Below are positions 10,801 to 22,823 of a DNA stretch of 64,000 nucleotides, in pieces. The stretch spans positions 12,498,983 through 12,562,982 of the forward strand of contig NC_087077.1 of the NCBI RefSeq assembly GCF_026151205.1, given 5' to 3'. Both the position numbers and the translations under genes were made by a program. This DNA is from Bolinopsis microptera. Taxonomy: Eukaryota > Ctenophora > Tentaculata > Lobata > Bolinopsidae. Below the pieces are notes generated by a model that was given only the letters and a program-made list of their open reading frames with translations, was not told the DNA's origin and did no database searches. Position 1 is the first letter of the stretch. Every line of letters starts with the position of its first letter.

Positions 10801-13800
10801 CTTGATCTAGTAGATCTATGAAGCCCGCTCTGTTTTTAAAGAACTAAAATATTGATACCCCCTTTACGATGCACATTTAAAAATTGTTAACACCTAGTAT
10901 AGATGTTGTTTAGAAAACTAAATTTTGAGATAGCAATGGTCAAATTACAGTATAGCTGTTAATGTAATGGTGATGTTTAAAGTTAATTTCGATAATTACC
11001 GATTCTAATTCTTCTACCACAATATGTAAAGCTCTAGGAAACCACCACCAAAATGAGATGAAACTGACCCTTGGTAGATATTGTTAGAGTAAGTTTGTTG
11101 TAAAGCAAGCAGCACATGTAAAACACATGATTCCTAGCATGCAGGGAGGAGTCATTTCACACATTTACATTACACACATTCCTGGCAACAAGGTTCACAT
11201 TCCTCTTTAAAAAGACAGGTAGATAATCTAGAGTAGATAGTCTGGAGTGTTTTATTTGATTTGTCCCGAGCCCTATGTCCTAAGTAACCACCCTTACCCC
11301 GCACTGTAATGTACTGTCAGAGGGGTGTAATGTTTAGCTGCTAACAGTTGGCAGTACTTGGCGAGGAATGTTACACTGTCATGTACCAGTGTGCACGTGC
11401 TCATCACATGATCTCCACGTGCGATATCTCTGCTACTTAATTGGCTACTTGCCACGCACGTGCACTTTGGCTCACTGGGATATTTGGTGAAATGCTCATT
11501 GGTCAGGTTATGTCACGTGTTATGCTTCTCTGCTCCGATTGGTTGATCCGCGCGGCTCCTCCTCAGGATTCAGCTGAATATTATATTATTCTAGTTTCTG
11601 CTTGAGTGCTTGCAGACTGCAGTTTCACCTCCTCAACTTCATCTCTCTGCTCCATCTATCTTCACGTGTGAAAACTCTGTAAATTTGTTTCTGTAGCAAA
11701 CTGCAATTCTCTCAACACGCATGAAAATGAATTGAAACTTTGAAACCAGCACTGATTTTTCTTCACTAAGAATAGGGACGCTATTGTTATCATCACCACA
11801 GAATTAATTCTATAAAAGTAGAAATTACACGATCACAAAAAATCAATAATTTCATTTTTGGTTTTCCAAATGAACTACTAAAATCTACACTCTACAGCAA
11901 AAGAAAACACTGATCATGTTATTATTCGTGTCTAAATTTCTCCACCTTTAACTTTATACGATCTGATAGTTTCTCTTCGTTATATATATTTGGTACTGGG
12001 TCATTCTTTACTCACCGTAGTGACTGTATTACTACAATTGCTCTAGCCTCTAATCATTATCAATAACTCCAATAATATTTTCAGATGTACAAAATATGTT
12101 GTAGTCCCGGATACGCAGATATCAGACACAACAACTTTCTACCTGGAGAATGTGCCCTCTGATAGCAATGCTAACAAAATGTTCACCTCTGCTCTCAACA
12201 CTATTACTCATAACATCTGGTAAGTTAATTTCTCGTTGCAACTATTGGCGAGATTTATTATAATATAATTATTATATGGTCAGTGAATTACTCATTACAT
12301 ACTTGGGTAATTTCCTTTTCCTTGACAACCACGAAAACCGGCTTGTTAAGTAGATATCTGGTGAATAGATTTCTCGTAACATTTCACTGAATAACAATGG
12401 GAGGTCTATACTGATAAGAGTGCAGATTGTGCATTGGTTAGAGTATCTTAGTATCCAGTTACTAGTCAGTAACTTCCTTGGACGGTATCAGAACACTGTA
12501 GTAAAGTGGACAAACCTCACAATATTATTATCTGCTTACTAATTTGTTAGGTTTTCTCTAGTGATATTGTACTGATAATTATGGGTGTGTGGATACTTTT
12601 ACCAGTATATTTGTACCATTAGCAAGCAGTAATTTAACTGGCCCTGTCAATCATGTTAAAGTGGTGGGGTCGCTTCTGGTGGGGTAACTTCTCACTTCTG
12701 TTAAAATGGGGCGAGTTCTTCTCCAACAGTCTCCATTTACCTAATTAAGGCCACAGGGGGGGGGGGGGGGGTCCGAGGTCGATTTTGAGATTTTGAGATA
12801 TGTTGTAGAGCTCGATCTAAATTTTCAAATGCTTTTGTCCTTACGGAAAACAAAGTTTCCTATTTGAAGATATCGCGCGTTGAATTTTGAGGTTTACCTG
12901 TAATTCTATTGTAAATGAAAACTTTAAATGAAATCGTGTTCAAAATCTATCTTCTTTTTCAGTTTATGACTTAGAACCTTGTAACTTGGCAACAATGTTC
13001 TTCAAGGTATTTTGAGTTTTTTTTATGTAACGATTTATGATATCTTGCTCCAAAGCTGAGATATGAGTTTAACCATGAGTGCGGGTTACAAAATTTAAAA
13101 TGGTTAACCTCATAAAAAGAGTTAGGAGCAAAATTACAACAATCGTTACATAACAAACTTTTAAATTTATGTCAGGAACATAAGTTCCAAATTTGAGGTG
13201 AAATGGATAAAAACTCTAGGAGAAGATAGATTTTGAAGTCAAAAATTCGAGGTTTTCAGGAGAGGCAAAAAACTGTTTTTTATGTTATGTGATTTTTGAG
13301 AATTTTGCCTTTATTTGTATATTTTTCAAAGTTTAACTGCTGAAATAACACAAAAACAATAAAAACAAAGCTTATCGTAGTTTTCAGTTGTAATGGCATC
13401 AATATTTCTGCCCTCCATTATCGATTTATCAAAAAATGAGGTTAAATGAGAATTGGTTAACCTCATTTATTAAAAAAAGTAAAATAGCTACAGACAAATG
13501 AGTGGTGGCAAAGTATCCACCACAAAAATATATATTGATTCAAAGCATAATGTTTTTTTGCATTTTTTGAGGCCTCGACCCCCCCCCCCCCCCCCCCCCC
13601 TGTGGCCTTAATTTCAACGTGTTGCAAAACCCACAATTCTGCCTGCACTGCATTCAATGACCAAATAGAACTCATCCCACGTGACAAGAACCAACCAATC
13701 AGAACACTGGCTGGGAAGTCAGTGCGTAGTGTGTGGTAAGACTGGTAATGTGTTAAATGAACGACACGCAGAGCCTACAGGGTCCAATAATGTCAGAATT

Positions 13801-16800
13801 TGACAGTATTAACCCAACTATAGTATTTTATCTAACTGTTAAGATGAACTCTACAAAAAAGGTAGCCTATAAATATAATCAAAATAGCAGAAGTGATCAA
13901 CTCCATCAAAGTTCAACTATCCATAAACATTTCACACGGGACAGTTATTGTGGGTTTTGATTGGTCATTGGTGGAAGCTGATTAGTCACGTGTCAGAAAA
14001 ATAAGGTTCGCCTCCCCACCAGGATCGATATCCATTGATAGTGTGTAATAGCTCCATGCAGGCCCCAACTGTCACTCAGTCACTGGGTAACATAAGACGA
14101 GGTAATAGTTACCTGGTGATATAAACCGTTATTAACAGTTACCTGACCAGGTCACACGTTAAATGTTAAAATCTAATTACCTCACATCTCTACCCGACTG
14201 CAGGCCCTAGTTGTTACCAATTATTGATCGGAACAAACCAGTGAAACAATTTCCTTTTCTAGATGTGCAGTAGACTGAGTAGATTCACGAATTGCTCTGG
14301 GTGTCTTGTAACAATATTTCAGATCTATTTTGTGATGTTTGGTTTAATTAATTAACTTAACTCGTAGCTGCTCTGGAATATTTAAGAGGTAAAATTAGAT
14401 CAGGGTCAATATGTAGTATTACACCACGATAGCTGTTATATTATAGTAAAAGATACTAAAAGACTGATTTATCTCAGGGATAAGCCAGGAGAAGAAGAGG
14501 ATCCTGATGAATCTGGGCGTGGCAGTACCCACAATGATTTAGAACCGAGACCTGCTCCCAGTGCTACTCCCTCTAAAACTCCCTCAGCCCCTCGCCGCTC
14601 CCTCTCTCCTCTTTCCATACTTGGACCCTCCTCCAGTGCGACACTAACTAAAGCTAATGATAATCTTAACAAATCAATATTACACAGCCTACAGTTAAAC
14701 AACATATGTAATGGAGTTGCAAATGTAAGAGTGGGATGTGATGGTAAAGAGAATGGGATGACAGCTGATAAGACGGAAGAAGAGAACGGTTATACAGAAG
14801 GAGGAGATAACGGTTTTACAGAAGATAACGGAGGAGAGAATGGTTTGACAGATAAAGCGAACAGTCCCCCGGACCCCACCTACCCGCCCAACTCACTGCT
14901 CTCTCCCACCCACTACCCTCCTGGTGCTGCTCCATTCGACCCTCGCTACATGTACGCGGGGAGGGGTGACTACACGGGGAGAGGCGACTATACAGGAAGG
15001 AGCGAGTCTGATATGTACTCAGCGCATTCCAGACAGGGATCAGATCCTTACAGTGCACCTGGAATACACAGCCCTATATCCCCCTACTATTACAACCCGT
15101 ATATAGACCCCATTAGGTACCAGTACCCCTACCCACACTACCCACCTATGTACCCACATAATGTACCTGCCTTCTACCCGCCTAACTATTCTCCTTCTCG
15201 TCGCTCCAAGAAGCTGTCCAAAGAAAAGGGAGAAAAGCTGTCTAAAGAGAAGAGTGCATTCCGTACACTGGGCCGTGCGTCCCCCAACAAGCGCACAAAC
15301 CACCGCTCGCCTGACAAGTCCAGTTTTTCTTCTGCTAACAAATCTGTGTGTTCAACTTCCACTGTCAGTTCTCGTGACTCAACAAATAACAGGCGAGTTT
15401 ATAATCTTTATCTGTGATTTCTGAGTAACATATTTGTCCTTTTCGGTAACATTAAACGGTGATTGTGTCATAAATTGGTATTAAATTGGTATTATTCTAT
15501 TACATAATGTTACTCGTATTAAATTTCAGTAACGGTTGTAAAAATTTGTCAACTCTGAAGGTTGCATAATTTTTGTAATAACGTAATCGGACTAAAGAAT
15601 TGCAGGAACATTGACTAAGTAATTACTTAATGACACTAAAGAAGTGCAGTAAAAATGACTAATTGTTCCTACAGTTCACGCTCTAAACGAAGTGGAAGGA
15701 GCAGTGCTAAGAAGCAACTCTATCCTGAGAGTAACAACACTACACGCTCTATGAAAAGTAGTGCTAGTAGCTCCGTTTCTGAGAGAAGGAAGGATACTTG
15801 CATCAGAGATACCATCGACAAATCTTGTTAGTTTTATTTTATTTACTGTTCAAATTCTAGTTTAAATATTGGAGAAAGCCCTAACTTCTTCAATTTTATA
15901 TCGAAATTGTGAAATTTCTGTCGAAATGATAAAAGGGTAAAATATCCCTGGTACTTCACTTTTTATCGTCTTTGCCGTCAATAATATCTTTTTAAGGGGG
16001 CCGGGGGGGGGTCTTCATCAAAATTCTCTCGAAATCGACTTTATAGTTGTTTCTGATAGAGGGGAGTGATATCTATCAGCTGCTTTTGGTCCCATGGAAA
16101 AATATTGTTCCTAGCCGAAATTATCGCCGGTCTAAGGTCAGCGCTTATGTGTAATTGTATTGCGCGAGCGATTTTCAATCGCAAATTCTGAAAATCGAGT
16201 CTAAAAATCTATCTTCTCCCACATTTTTTGAGCAATCACCCTGAAACTTTCAGGATATGTTCTAGGGACCATTTAGAAGAGAATGATCATACAAAATTTT
16301 GAGATAGGCCTTTAAAAATTTTTTATTCAATTTTGAAAATCTTGGACCTCAAAAAATCGTAAAAAAACGAGGTCCAAGATTTTCAAAATTGAATAAAAAA
16401 TTTTTAAAGGCCTATCTCAAAATTTTGTATGATCATTCTCTTCTAAATGGTCCCTAGAACATATCCTGAAAGTTTCAGGGTGATTGCTCAAAAAATGTGG
16501 GAGAAGATAGATTTTTAGACTCGATTTTCAGAATTTGCGATTGAAAATCGCTCGCGCAATACAATTACACATAAGCGCTGACCTTAGACCGGCGATGATT
16601 TCGGCTAGGAACAATATTTTTCCATGGGACCAAAAGCAGCTAATAGATATCACTCCCCTCTATCAGAAACAACTATAAAGTCGATTTCGAGAGAATTTTG
16701 ATGAAGACCCCCCCCCGGCCCCCTTAAGTGTTAGATTACCCTTTCAAATGAATGGAGGGACATTTAAATTGATTTATATCTCCGAAAAACTGGCTCACAC

Positions 16801-19331
16801 ATAATATTATCGCCAACATCTTGCCATTCATGATTTAGCTTTGTGCTAATTGCCTCAATAGTTCATGTGTTCATTTTAATTCTGTCTATTTAAATCCAAT
16901 ATCTGAATTTATTAATATAGGTAAAATTTCAGCGCGAAGCAGCAGAACAGCTTCATCTCAGAGCGAGTCTGCGTCGATTAGCGCTAAAGCATTAAAAATG
17001 TTGACTTTGCAGAAACGGCAACTGGATCATCTACAGCAACAGGTACTTATTACTTACCACTTGTTAGTTATTAACTGGAACATATTTATGATGGACGGTT
17101 TTTCTGATTCATTTTCAGTCCTTCCTGTTTCTATCAGAGTCATTAATTTTCGGAATCATTAATTTACACTTTATTTTCACTATGTTCACACTTTTCTGTC
17201 ATTCTACGTTTTATGTACTAGTTATACAGACTTCAGTTAATGAATACCTGGACACAAGCTTTTTTAATTGAATACTTGGGATAGTTTTGTAAAATTGTCT
17301 AATAGTCGATAAGTCGACGGTCGACCGAAGGCGCCATTCAATAATTATTGCCGTTAAAGTGCGATTTAAGAGGTGTGTGTATGGTTCAGCACTGTCTTTT
17401 TGATCCACGATTCGATTAAAATGAAGTAGTTAGTGACTAGTGTGTCAGGATGCATGCCACCTAACTTACCGCGGCAAATACGAAATTTGTAATCAAATTT
17501 TTGACATTTTTTTATGAAAATAACGTTTTGTCAGCATTTAGTGTAACTTTATCCGTAATTACATGCGCGCGCGGTGCCCGCGCGGCATTTTAAGCAGCTG
17601 CACGATGCAGAGCCAGTAGAGGCAGCTGCACGCTAAATGATTAGTGTTGTGATGTTATAATGACTCGAGGATACACACAATATGTTCCCTTGCTTGATGA
17701 TGTTAATTGGTTGTGTCCAGGTGTCTTTGTTAATGAAGAACGCACACACGACCACCCAACCTCAAAGTGAAGTAGTAAGTCTGGATAAGAGTATAGAGAC
17801 AATGAGAAATCAGATGGAGATACTGGAACAGCAAATAGACAAGGTTAGCATGCAGTTACATTGTAATCAATTACTACATTTGAGTACATTCACGTGCTCA
17901 CTTACTATCTGCTCAATTTTCTATAATTTTTTATTTAATATGTAAAGTAAAGTGGGATCCAGCAGGATATTAGTAGAGGTTAATCCTCGTTCCTTTTTAT
18001 TTACTAAACCACACCCTAATAATCAATCAAAGATATTCTGCCGTACTAAATGACAACTCACATTATTATCTATAGCCTTGATAGAGACCCAGCACGGTTA
18101 CATTATATGGACCACGGCTAGATTTATTAAGATATATTTTAACTCAACCTACTAACGCCCTTTTTTGTCATGATTATGACCTCAATTTATGTACATTATT
18201 GTTCCCATTACTAATGACTAATGTTATATACAATAAACTTATCAGTGGTATCTATAGTAACCAAATGTATTTTCATTCATAACCAGGTTAAACTAAACAA
18301 TGTGCTTTTGTTTTTGGCCAGAGTACTATGATATTTTATCAACCCACACATAATATTACCATAATATTACCAGGGTGTCTCCAGCTCCACGGAGACTAAC
18401 GATATGTGTGTTGGTACTGGCGAATCACTGGTTCTCACTGAAAACACAGCAACTGAGATGACCCAACACCAGTTAAATGACCAGTCAGCCCAGTGTCCAG
18501 TAACTTGGTCGCATGATGTGTCACGTGATACATCTCTGAGTGAGAGGTGCTGTGATGGAGGGCCCAGTGAGACTGACTCTACCTCATTCTACCTGAGATT
18601 TAAGGAAAACGAGGACCCTCACCGCTCTAACGGCTGGGATTCGTCAGAAAGTAAGTTTTATCAGAAATATTATTATTAGAAATAGTTTATTTCCTAGTAA
18701 GGTGTCTGCAGTCCGAGTGTCGTTAACAACTTCAAATATTACGTAATCACGGTGGGGGAGGTAGGGGGTTTCTAAATGATTATGTTAGTGTAATTTTAAC
18801 ACAACAGCTATGTTTAAAACTGATTATGGAGGGGGCAAACATTTACCAAATAGTTATTACGTAATATGTGAACGACCCCTAATACTCCATAATTACAAAT
18901 ATGTTCTAATTTGGATAACTTTAACTTGCTGATATAGTTAAACACTTCTTAACAATCTTTTCTAAGTTTCGTTACTTTCAGATCAAAATGTAAAGTTCTC
19001 GCCGGACGATGTTGTATCCACCAAATACCGCGATCAGTCCATCTTTCAGCACCCGAAAATACAAGCCCCCTCTCTTAATCACTCTATCTACAACAGCGTG
19101 TATTTTGGGGAGGAGTTTGACAAATCATCCTATCCCAGCTCCAGATCTGTTGTTAAACCGGAGTACTCTGTCGCGAGCAGGAAGTATTTAGAGAAACATC
19201 AATTAGTTTCCCCACCCACCAAGCATGTAGACAAGAGGAAGAAGGAAAAGATCGTCTATAAAAATGGTAAAATAATGCAGCGAAATATGGATCCTGAGTC
19301 AGTGGACTTTCATAGACTTGAACTGAAATGA
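7822..19331 (+). CDS. STIL: STIL-like centriole duplication protein, 14 exons
   Basis: Coding exons: 7822-7862, 8010-8060, 8184-8350, 8515-8636, 8772-9001, 9168-9365, 9780-9887, 12085-12219, 14478-15392, 15675-15826, 16921-17042, 17721-17843, 18374-18650, 18982-19331. All phases agree and the total is 2991 nt (996 residues plus stop). The N-terminal 350 residues follow vertebrate STIL closely (FPSSRI-HLW, FDCFLLG, VDRMD, IPGDMILPTK, YLTLDRARRG, ECSVNQQLPSFRHV). A Pro/Ser/Tyr-rich low-complexity region covers about residues 352-700. The central coiled coil (KMLTLQKRQLDHLQQQ) falls near 730-750. The STAN-like motif (SVASRKYLEKHQL) is near 940-955, about 40 residues from the end. STIL is the PLK4 partner that brings SAS-6 to the site of procentriole assembly. 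The start at 7822 lies 3 nt after an acceptor AG, so an upstream 5' exon is possible. Intron 9 uses a GC donor. Confidence 0.93.
9060..9155. repeat. Short GTGAAAT-type tandem repeat in STIL intron 5
   Basis: Imperfect units of about 9-11 bp around GTGAAATATG/GTGAAATGTG repeat several times between exons 5 and 6. I see no function for it. Confidence 0.6.
9706..9785 (+). repeat. 40-bp tandem duplication of a STIL 3' splice site
   Basis: Two identical 40-bp units (9706-9745 and 9746-9785) each hold the polypyrimidine tract and the acceptor TTTTCAG. The second acceptor (AG at 9778-9779) keeps the reading phase into exon 7. The first (AG at 9738-9739) would add 40 nt and shift the frame. Confidence 0.9.
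11390..11670. promoter_or_regulatory. Cluster of CACGTG and ATTGG motifs in STIL intron 7
   Basis: CACGTG occurs at 11394, 11416, 11457, 11514 and 11663, and ATTGG (inverted CCAAT) at 11440, 11498 and 11538. This density stands out from the AT-rich surroundings. It may be an internal promoter, an enhancer or part of an old repeat; CACGTG next to CCAAT also recurs at about 13678-13705 and 52684-52745. Confidence 0.3.
12749..13607. mobile_element. TTAA-flanked inverted-repeat element (MITE) in STIL intron 8
   Basis: The element begins GGCCACAGGGGGG and ends CCCCCCTGTGGCC, and has TTAA on both sides (12745-12748 and 13608-13611). TTAA duplication is the hallmark of piggyBac-type insertion. The 859-bp body is AT-rich and carries no transposase. 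Internal phrases such as GAGAAGATAGATTTT also occur in the hairpin element at 15996-16723, so the two families may be related. Confidence 0.75.
15996..16723. mobile_element. 728-bp near-perfect palindromic element, TTAA-flanked, in STIL intron 10
   Basis: Left arm 15996 to about 16347 and right arm about 16372 to 16723 are reverse complements with only a few differences by eye (one in the GATAATTTCGG/GATGATTTCGG pair, one in CTATCAGC/CTATTAGC). A loop of roughly 25 bp separates them. The ends are GGGGGCCGGGGGG / CCCCCCGGCCCCC, with TTAA at 15992-15995 and 16724-16727. It has no coding capacity. It looks like a young foldback-type MITE mobilised by a TTAA-specific transposase. Confidence 0.85.
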
Positions 19332-20719
19332 GAGATACATTCGACCCTGCGATATTATAGTTCGCCAAGAATCAAGTTATTGAAAACGAGTATTGTACAG
19401 AAAATGCTCGTTTTTTCTGCTGAGTTAACTGTTAGGCACGGATGATGTTACATTTCGAATTTTTGAGTTTCAATTCAAAACTGGTCTTAGAATGCTGACA
19501 CTTTTCAACATATTTATTGTTCATGCGTGTGATCAAAATTTTGAGAACCCCAAGAATAAATCAACTGTTAAGATGGTGAGCATAATTGCGATTTGCAATT
19601 GATGTTCAAATACGTTCGCGGCAGCATGTGAGTAGCAGTGGTAGAGGCCACTTCGTGGGGTAAGAAAGAAGGAGGTTCAGAAACTTGAGGTAGTTTCAAG
19701 TTGTATCAGTTGAATGATTTGGGATATAAAAGCAAAAATTTAGTGTCCATTTTCCTAAAGTGACCTAGAACGGCAGCCTGTCGTCCAAATAAGTTCCGGT
19801 TGGAATTGAGAAATCAGTTTCATGTTGTATTTGTACTCCTGAGTCATAGCCTTGTGTTAGAGTTCTCTAATCTCACATTCGCATTTCAATAATACACTAT
19901 AAGACCCTCCGCTCAAGTCTGATGATATATAAGTATAATTTTAATCATTATAACACTGTTCGGTTTGTTCTAGGTTCGGTCCGCTTGCGCGGCTCCAAAT
20001 TTCACTAGTAAATTGATTAGATCCACGCAACCGAACCGTACCTGCTAAAGTTCAGCATGGCAGTGTACAATTATGCATTGTTGTTCAGGAAAATTTACGC
20101 AGTTTCCATAATTTGCATTTATTTTATTTTCAGGAAGCGATTTAAGTTAAGTTTTAGACTAGGTGACATATTGTAGTTACATGGCTATGTTATTTGTATA
20201 ATGCATTTGTAATAATTTTTCTTACAATAAGAACTGTTGTCTCCTGTCTTACAACATAACATGAACAATGAAGCGTCTCCAAAAATATGTGACATACTTT
20301 GTACTTGTTAAACCAGTATACTTATAGCACTGCGCGCGCTCGAGGGATATTATTAGGTTACTATTATATGCTAATAATTAAATAAGTTCACGCCAATATG
20401 GACAGTTTATCCTAATTTAGTTGCTCTAACCCCAGCTCTCTGATCTCGCGCTTGTAGTACTAGTAGTATATATATAGTCTATAGTATAGTACGCGTAGAC
20501 ACATATCATGCAACATATTTAATGTTACACTTACATTACGTGGGTAGGTTGATTGACGGTGTCAACCCTTCCAGATCGTTGCTCTGCAAATTAACATAGC
20601 AACGATCTAGTCAGTCGATGCGAAGCAAGAATGCTTATTTGCGTTAACGGGTGATACTCGTAAAATATCTGTTCCAACTCGGCGAGCGTCTTGGTAGGTT
20701 GTAAACCTACGAAATTTGT
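19332..20719. other. STIL 3' flank and intergenic DNA
   Basis: A polyadenylation signal AATAAA lies at 19555-19560, 224 bp after the STIL stop, and is the likely 3' end signal. The rest has no gene. Near 20640-20710 the phrase GGGTGATACTCGTAAAATAT is a copy of a dispersed block also found at 28935 and 29752. Confidence 0.55.
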
Positions 20720-21528
20720 GTATCACGTGGTGACCCCCACTGTCGCTTCACTGTAGAGTTTCGACGATACAGGGGGAGCCGCGCACTCGTGCGCGGCGGG
20801 TCATACAACGTATTATTATTATTATTATAAAACAGGATCTTACCGACAAAAATGATTCTTAAAAATACCTTAATGCGGTAAACTGTACCCTTGAAAAAGA
20901 TTTTCCCAACATCTGTTGCATGCAGCTATATCTTTAATTTCGTTCAATTCATACAAGTTGTCCATTTGCAAACTTCTACTATTTAAATCACTTCTTAAAA
21001 CCGATAACAAGTTCATTTTAGGTCTCCCCAATCTTCCAATGAATAAATTATCTGATTCAATAGCAAATGAGAGAGCCGTTTGGGCTGGGGTGTTCTCCAT
21101 ACTCCTGAGAATGTGTCCAAACATTTTCCACCGCTGGTGTTCAATGCGCTTGGATAACTTTTCAACTTTGCACCTTTCATACAATGCTTTGTTGCTTATC
21201 ATACCTTTAGGCCATTTGATGTTTAAAATGGACCTGAGGTGTCTACGATGGAGTGTGTCCATTTTCTCCATGGTTGCTTTCTTATATATTATATATATTA
21301 GGACTACAACGTATGACAACGAAATTTACCTGGCAAAGTCCTACAACTACAAGTGCAAAGTGGGACTGGGTAGGTGGGCTAATTTTTCACACAGCCATGT
21401 GTAACTTTGTCATACGTTGTATGACCCGCCGCGCACGAAGTGCGCGGCTCCCCCTGTATCGTCGAAGACGATACACTATAGTGAAGCGACAGTGGGGTGA
21501 AGCGACAGTGGGGGTCACCACGTGATAC
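20720..21528. mobile_element. Inverted-repeat element enclosing a LINE fragment
   Basis: The left end GTATCACGTGGTGACCCCCA (from 20720) is matched by its reverse complement ending at 21528. Inside each end lie the tract CGATACAGGGGGAGCCGCGC and a GC-rich hairpin, followed by ATACAACGTA. The ends belong to the family also present at 1397, 1717 and 49816. I see no clear target-site duplication. The interior is mainly minus-strand RT sequence. Confidence 0.65.
20870..21319 (-). pseudogene. C-terminal fragment of a LINE reverse transcriptase
   Basis: The translation has the conserved tail of many endonuclease-RT proteins: RRHLRSILNIKWP, then ISNKALYERCK, RRIEH-type RWKMFGHILR, GRPK, and RCWENL. 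This region follows the RT domain in several non-LTR retrotransposon groups. It is not the same family as the CR1/L2-like element next door, which lacks these motifs. Catalytic motifs are absent, so it is a fragment. The first 15-20 codons are probably not homologous sequence. Confidence 0.8.
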
Positions 21529-21539
21529 AAGTGTAACTG

Positions 21540-21733
21540 TATTGTGTATACGCGTACTGCATGACGCGCTTGTTTTTATTTCGGCGGTCGCGCGCTATAT
21601 ACTGCAATCGAGAGTTGCTCTATCCAGAGCCCTTGCGCTTGCAGTAGCGCGCGCCCGCCTCACAGCGGTAAAAAGGGCTCTAGCCATGAACCCACCCAAC
21701 GATTTTGGCACCACTGTACAGTGGTGCCAAAAT
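21540..21733. repeat. Dispersed GC-island repeat and a 32-bp perfect palindrome
   Basis: 21545-21690 is another copy of the repeat at 835-1160 (ACGCGTACTGCATGACGCGC, GCCCTTGCGCTTGCAGTAGC). At 21702-21733 the arms ATTTTGGCACCACTGT and ACAGTGGTGCCAAAAT form a perfect 32-bp palindrome with no loop. Confidence 0.65.
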
Positions 21734-22823
21734 TTCCCGCGCTTTTGTCCTCATATGCAACGTGTGTAGTCTTTTAGACATTGATTGTGTAAACGAGGTG
21801 TCGTACGTCACCTAAAGATCGGATGACAGGGGGCTGACCATGCCCAAACCTAATTGATCATTGATCGGGTCTGAGGTCACCTAATTATGAGCCTATGAGG
21901 TCACGTGACTATGACGACACCAGACCTTGTCCTCCGTTTCCCGCTCATTGGACCAGGTGAGCTTGCATGCTTGTGAATGTAGGTGTAAGTACAGCTGTAC
22001 TGTAGTTTATACCTAATTAACCCCTATACACGGTCACTGTGCATTATAGAAACTTGAAAAGTGGTTACTGCATACTGGAGGGAGAAGTGCCAAGACTTCC
22101 TTCGCTACATAGACGCTGTTGTCAGCACTGCACGCGCGCGCACGAACCTTCCCATCGGGGTTCGTGGATAGGTGCTTTTCTTGATTCTTGAGTTTTAATA
22201 CTTTCAACACTACTATATAACAAGTAATTTGAGGATGTCCAATATGTCCATGGCTTGCTAAAGTCAACTGCATCGGGGGTACTATGATGGTCCAGGGGTT
22301 GCTGAAACAGAAGACTGGCACTCTTAACCTGTTAAGAAGTTAGGTAGTTGTAGTGAATGATGTTTCTGTTTGGCAATGTATAACTCCATTCACACCACAA
22401 TCCACAATTGGACAATTGGACAACCCTGATTAATGTGTAGATAGTGTTGAAAGAATTTTGGACTTAAAACTTGAACATCACTTCTGATAACTTTTGGGGC
22501 TGTGCTCCAAGAACAGGCTGACATATATGGCTTATGGATTATATATATAATGTATTCTGATTAAATGATAGGGCTTGCCAGTCCAACCACCTCATATTTT
22601 TCATACTCACCCACTCTCTTGTCCCATGTGTCGTAGTCCGTCAGTCTGTTCAATTTTTCAATCAATCTTTTGAATCATTTTGACTAATCCAGTTTACACT
22701 TTCATTGTTTTCCACAACAGAACATTTCAAACTGCTTTCTGCTCTTCCTTCTTTTCAGTGAGTGTGCTAGTTGGACGTGAAGGTGCCCCCTGGTCTGCCT
22801 GGTACCCCCATTGCCTCTTCACC

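Noticed and set aside
14816..15424. Several overlapping ORFs on both strands within STIL exon 9
   Set aside because: They are shadow frames of a long Pro/Tyr/Ser-rich coding exon.
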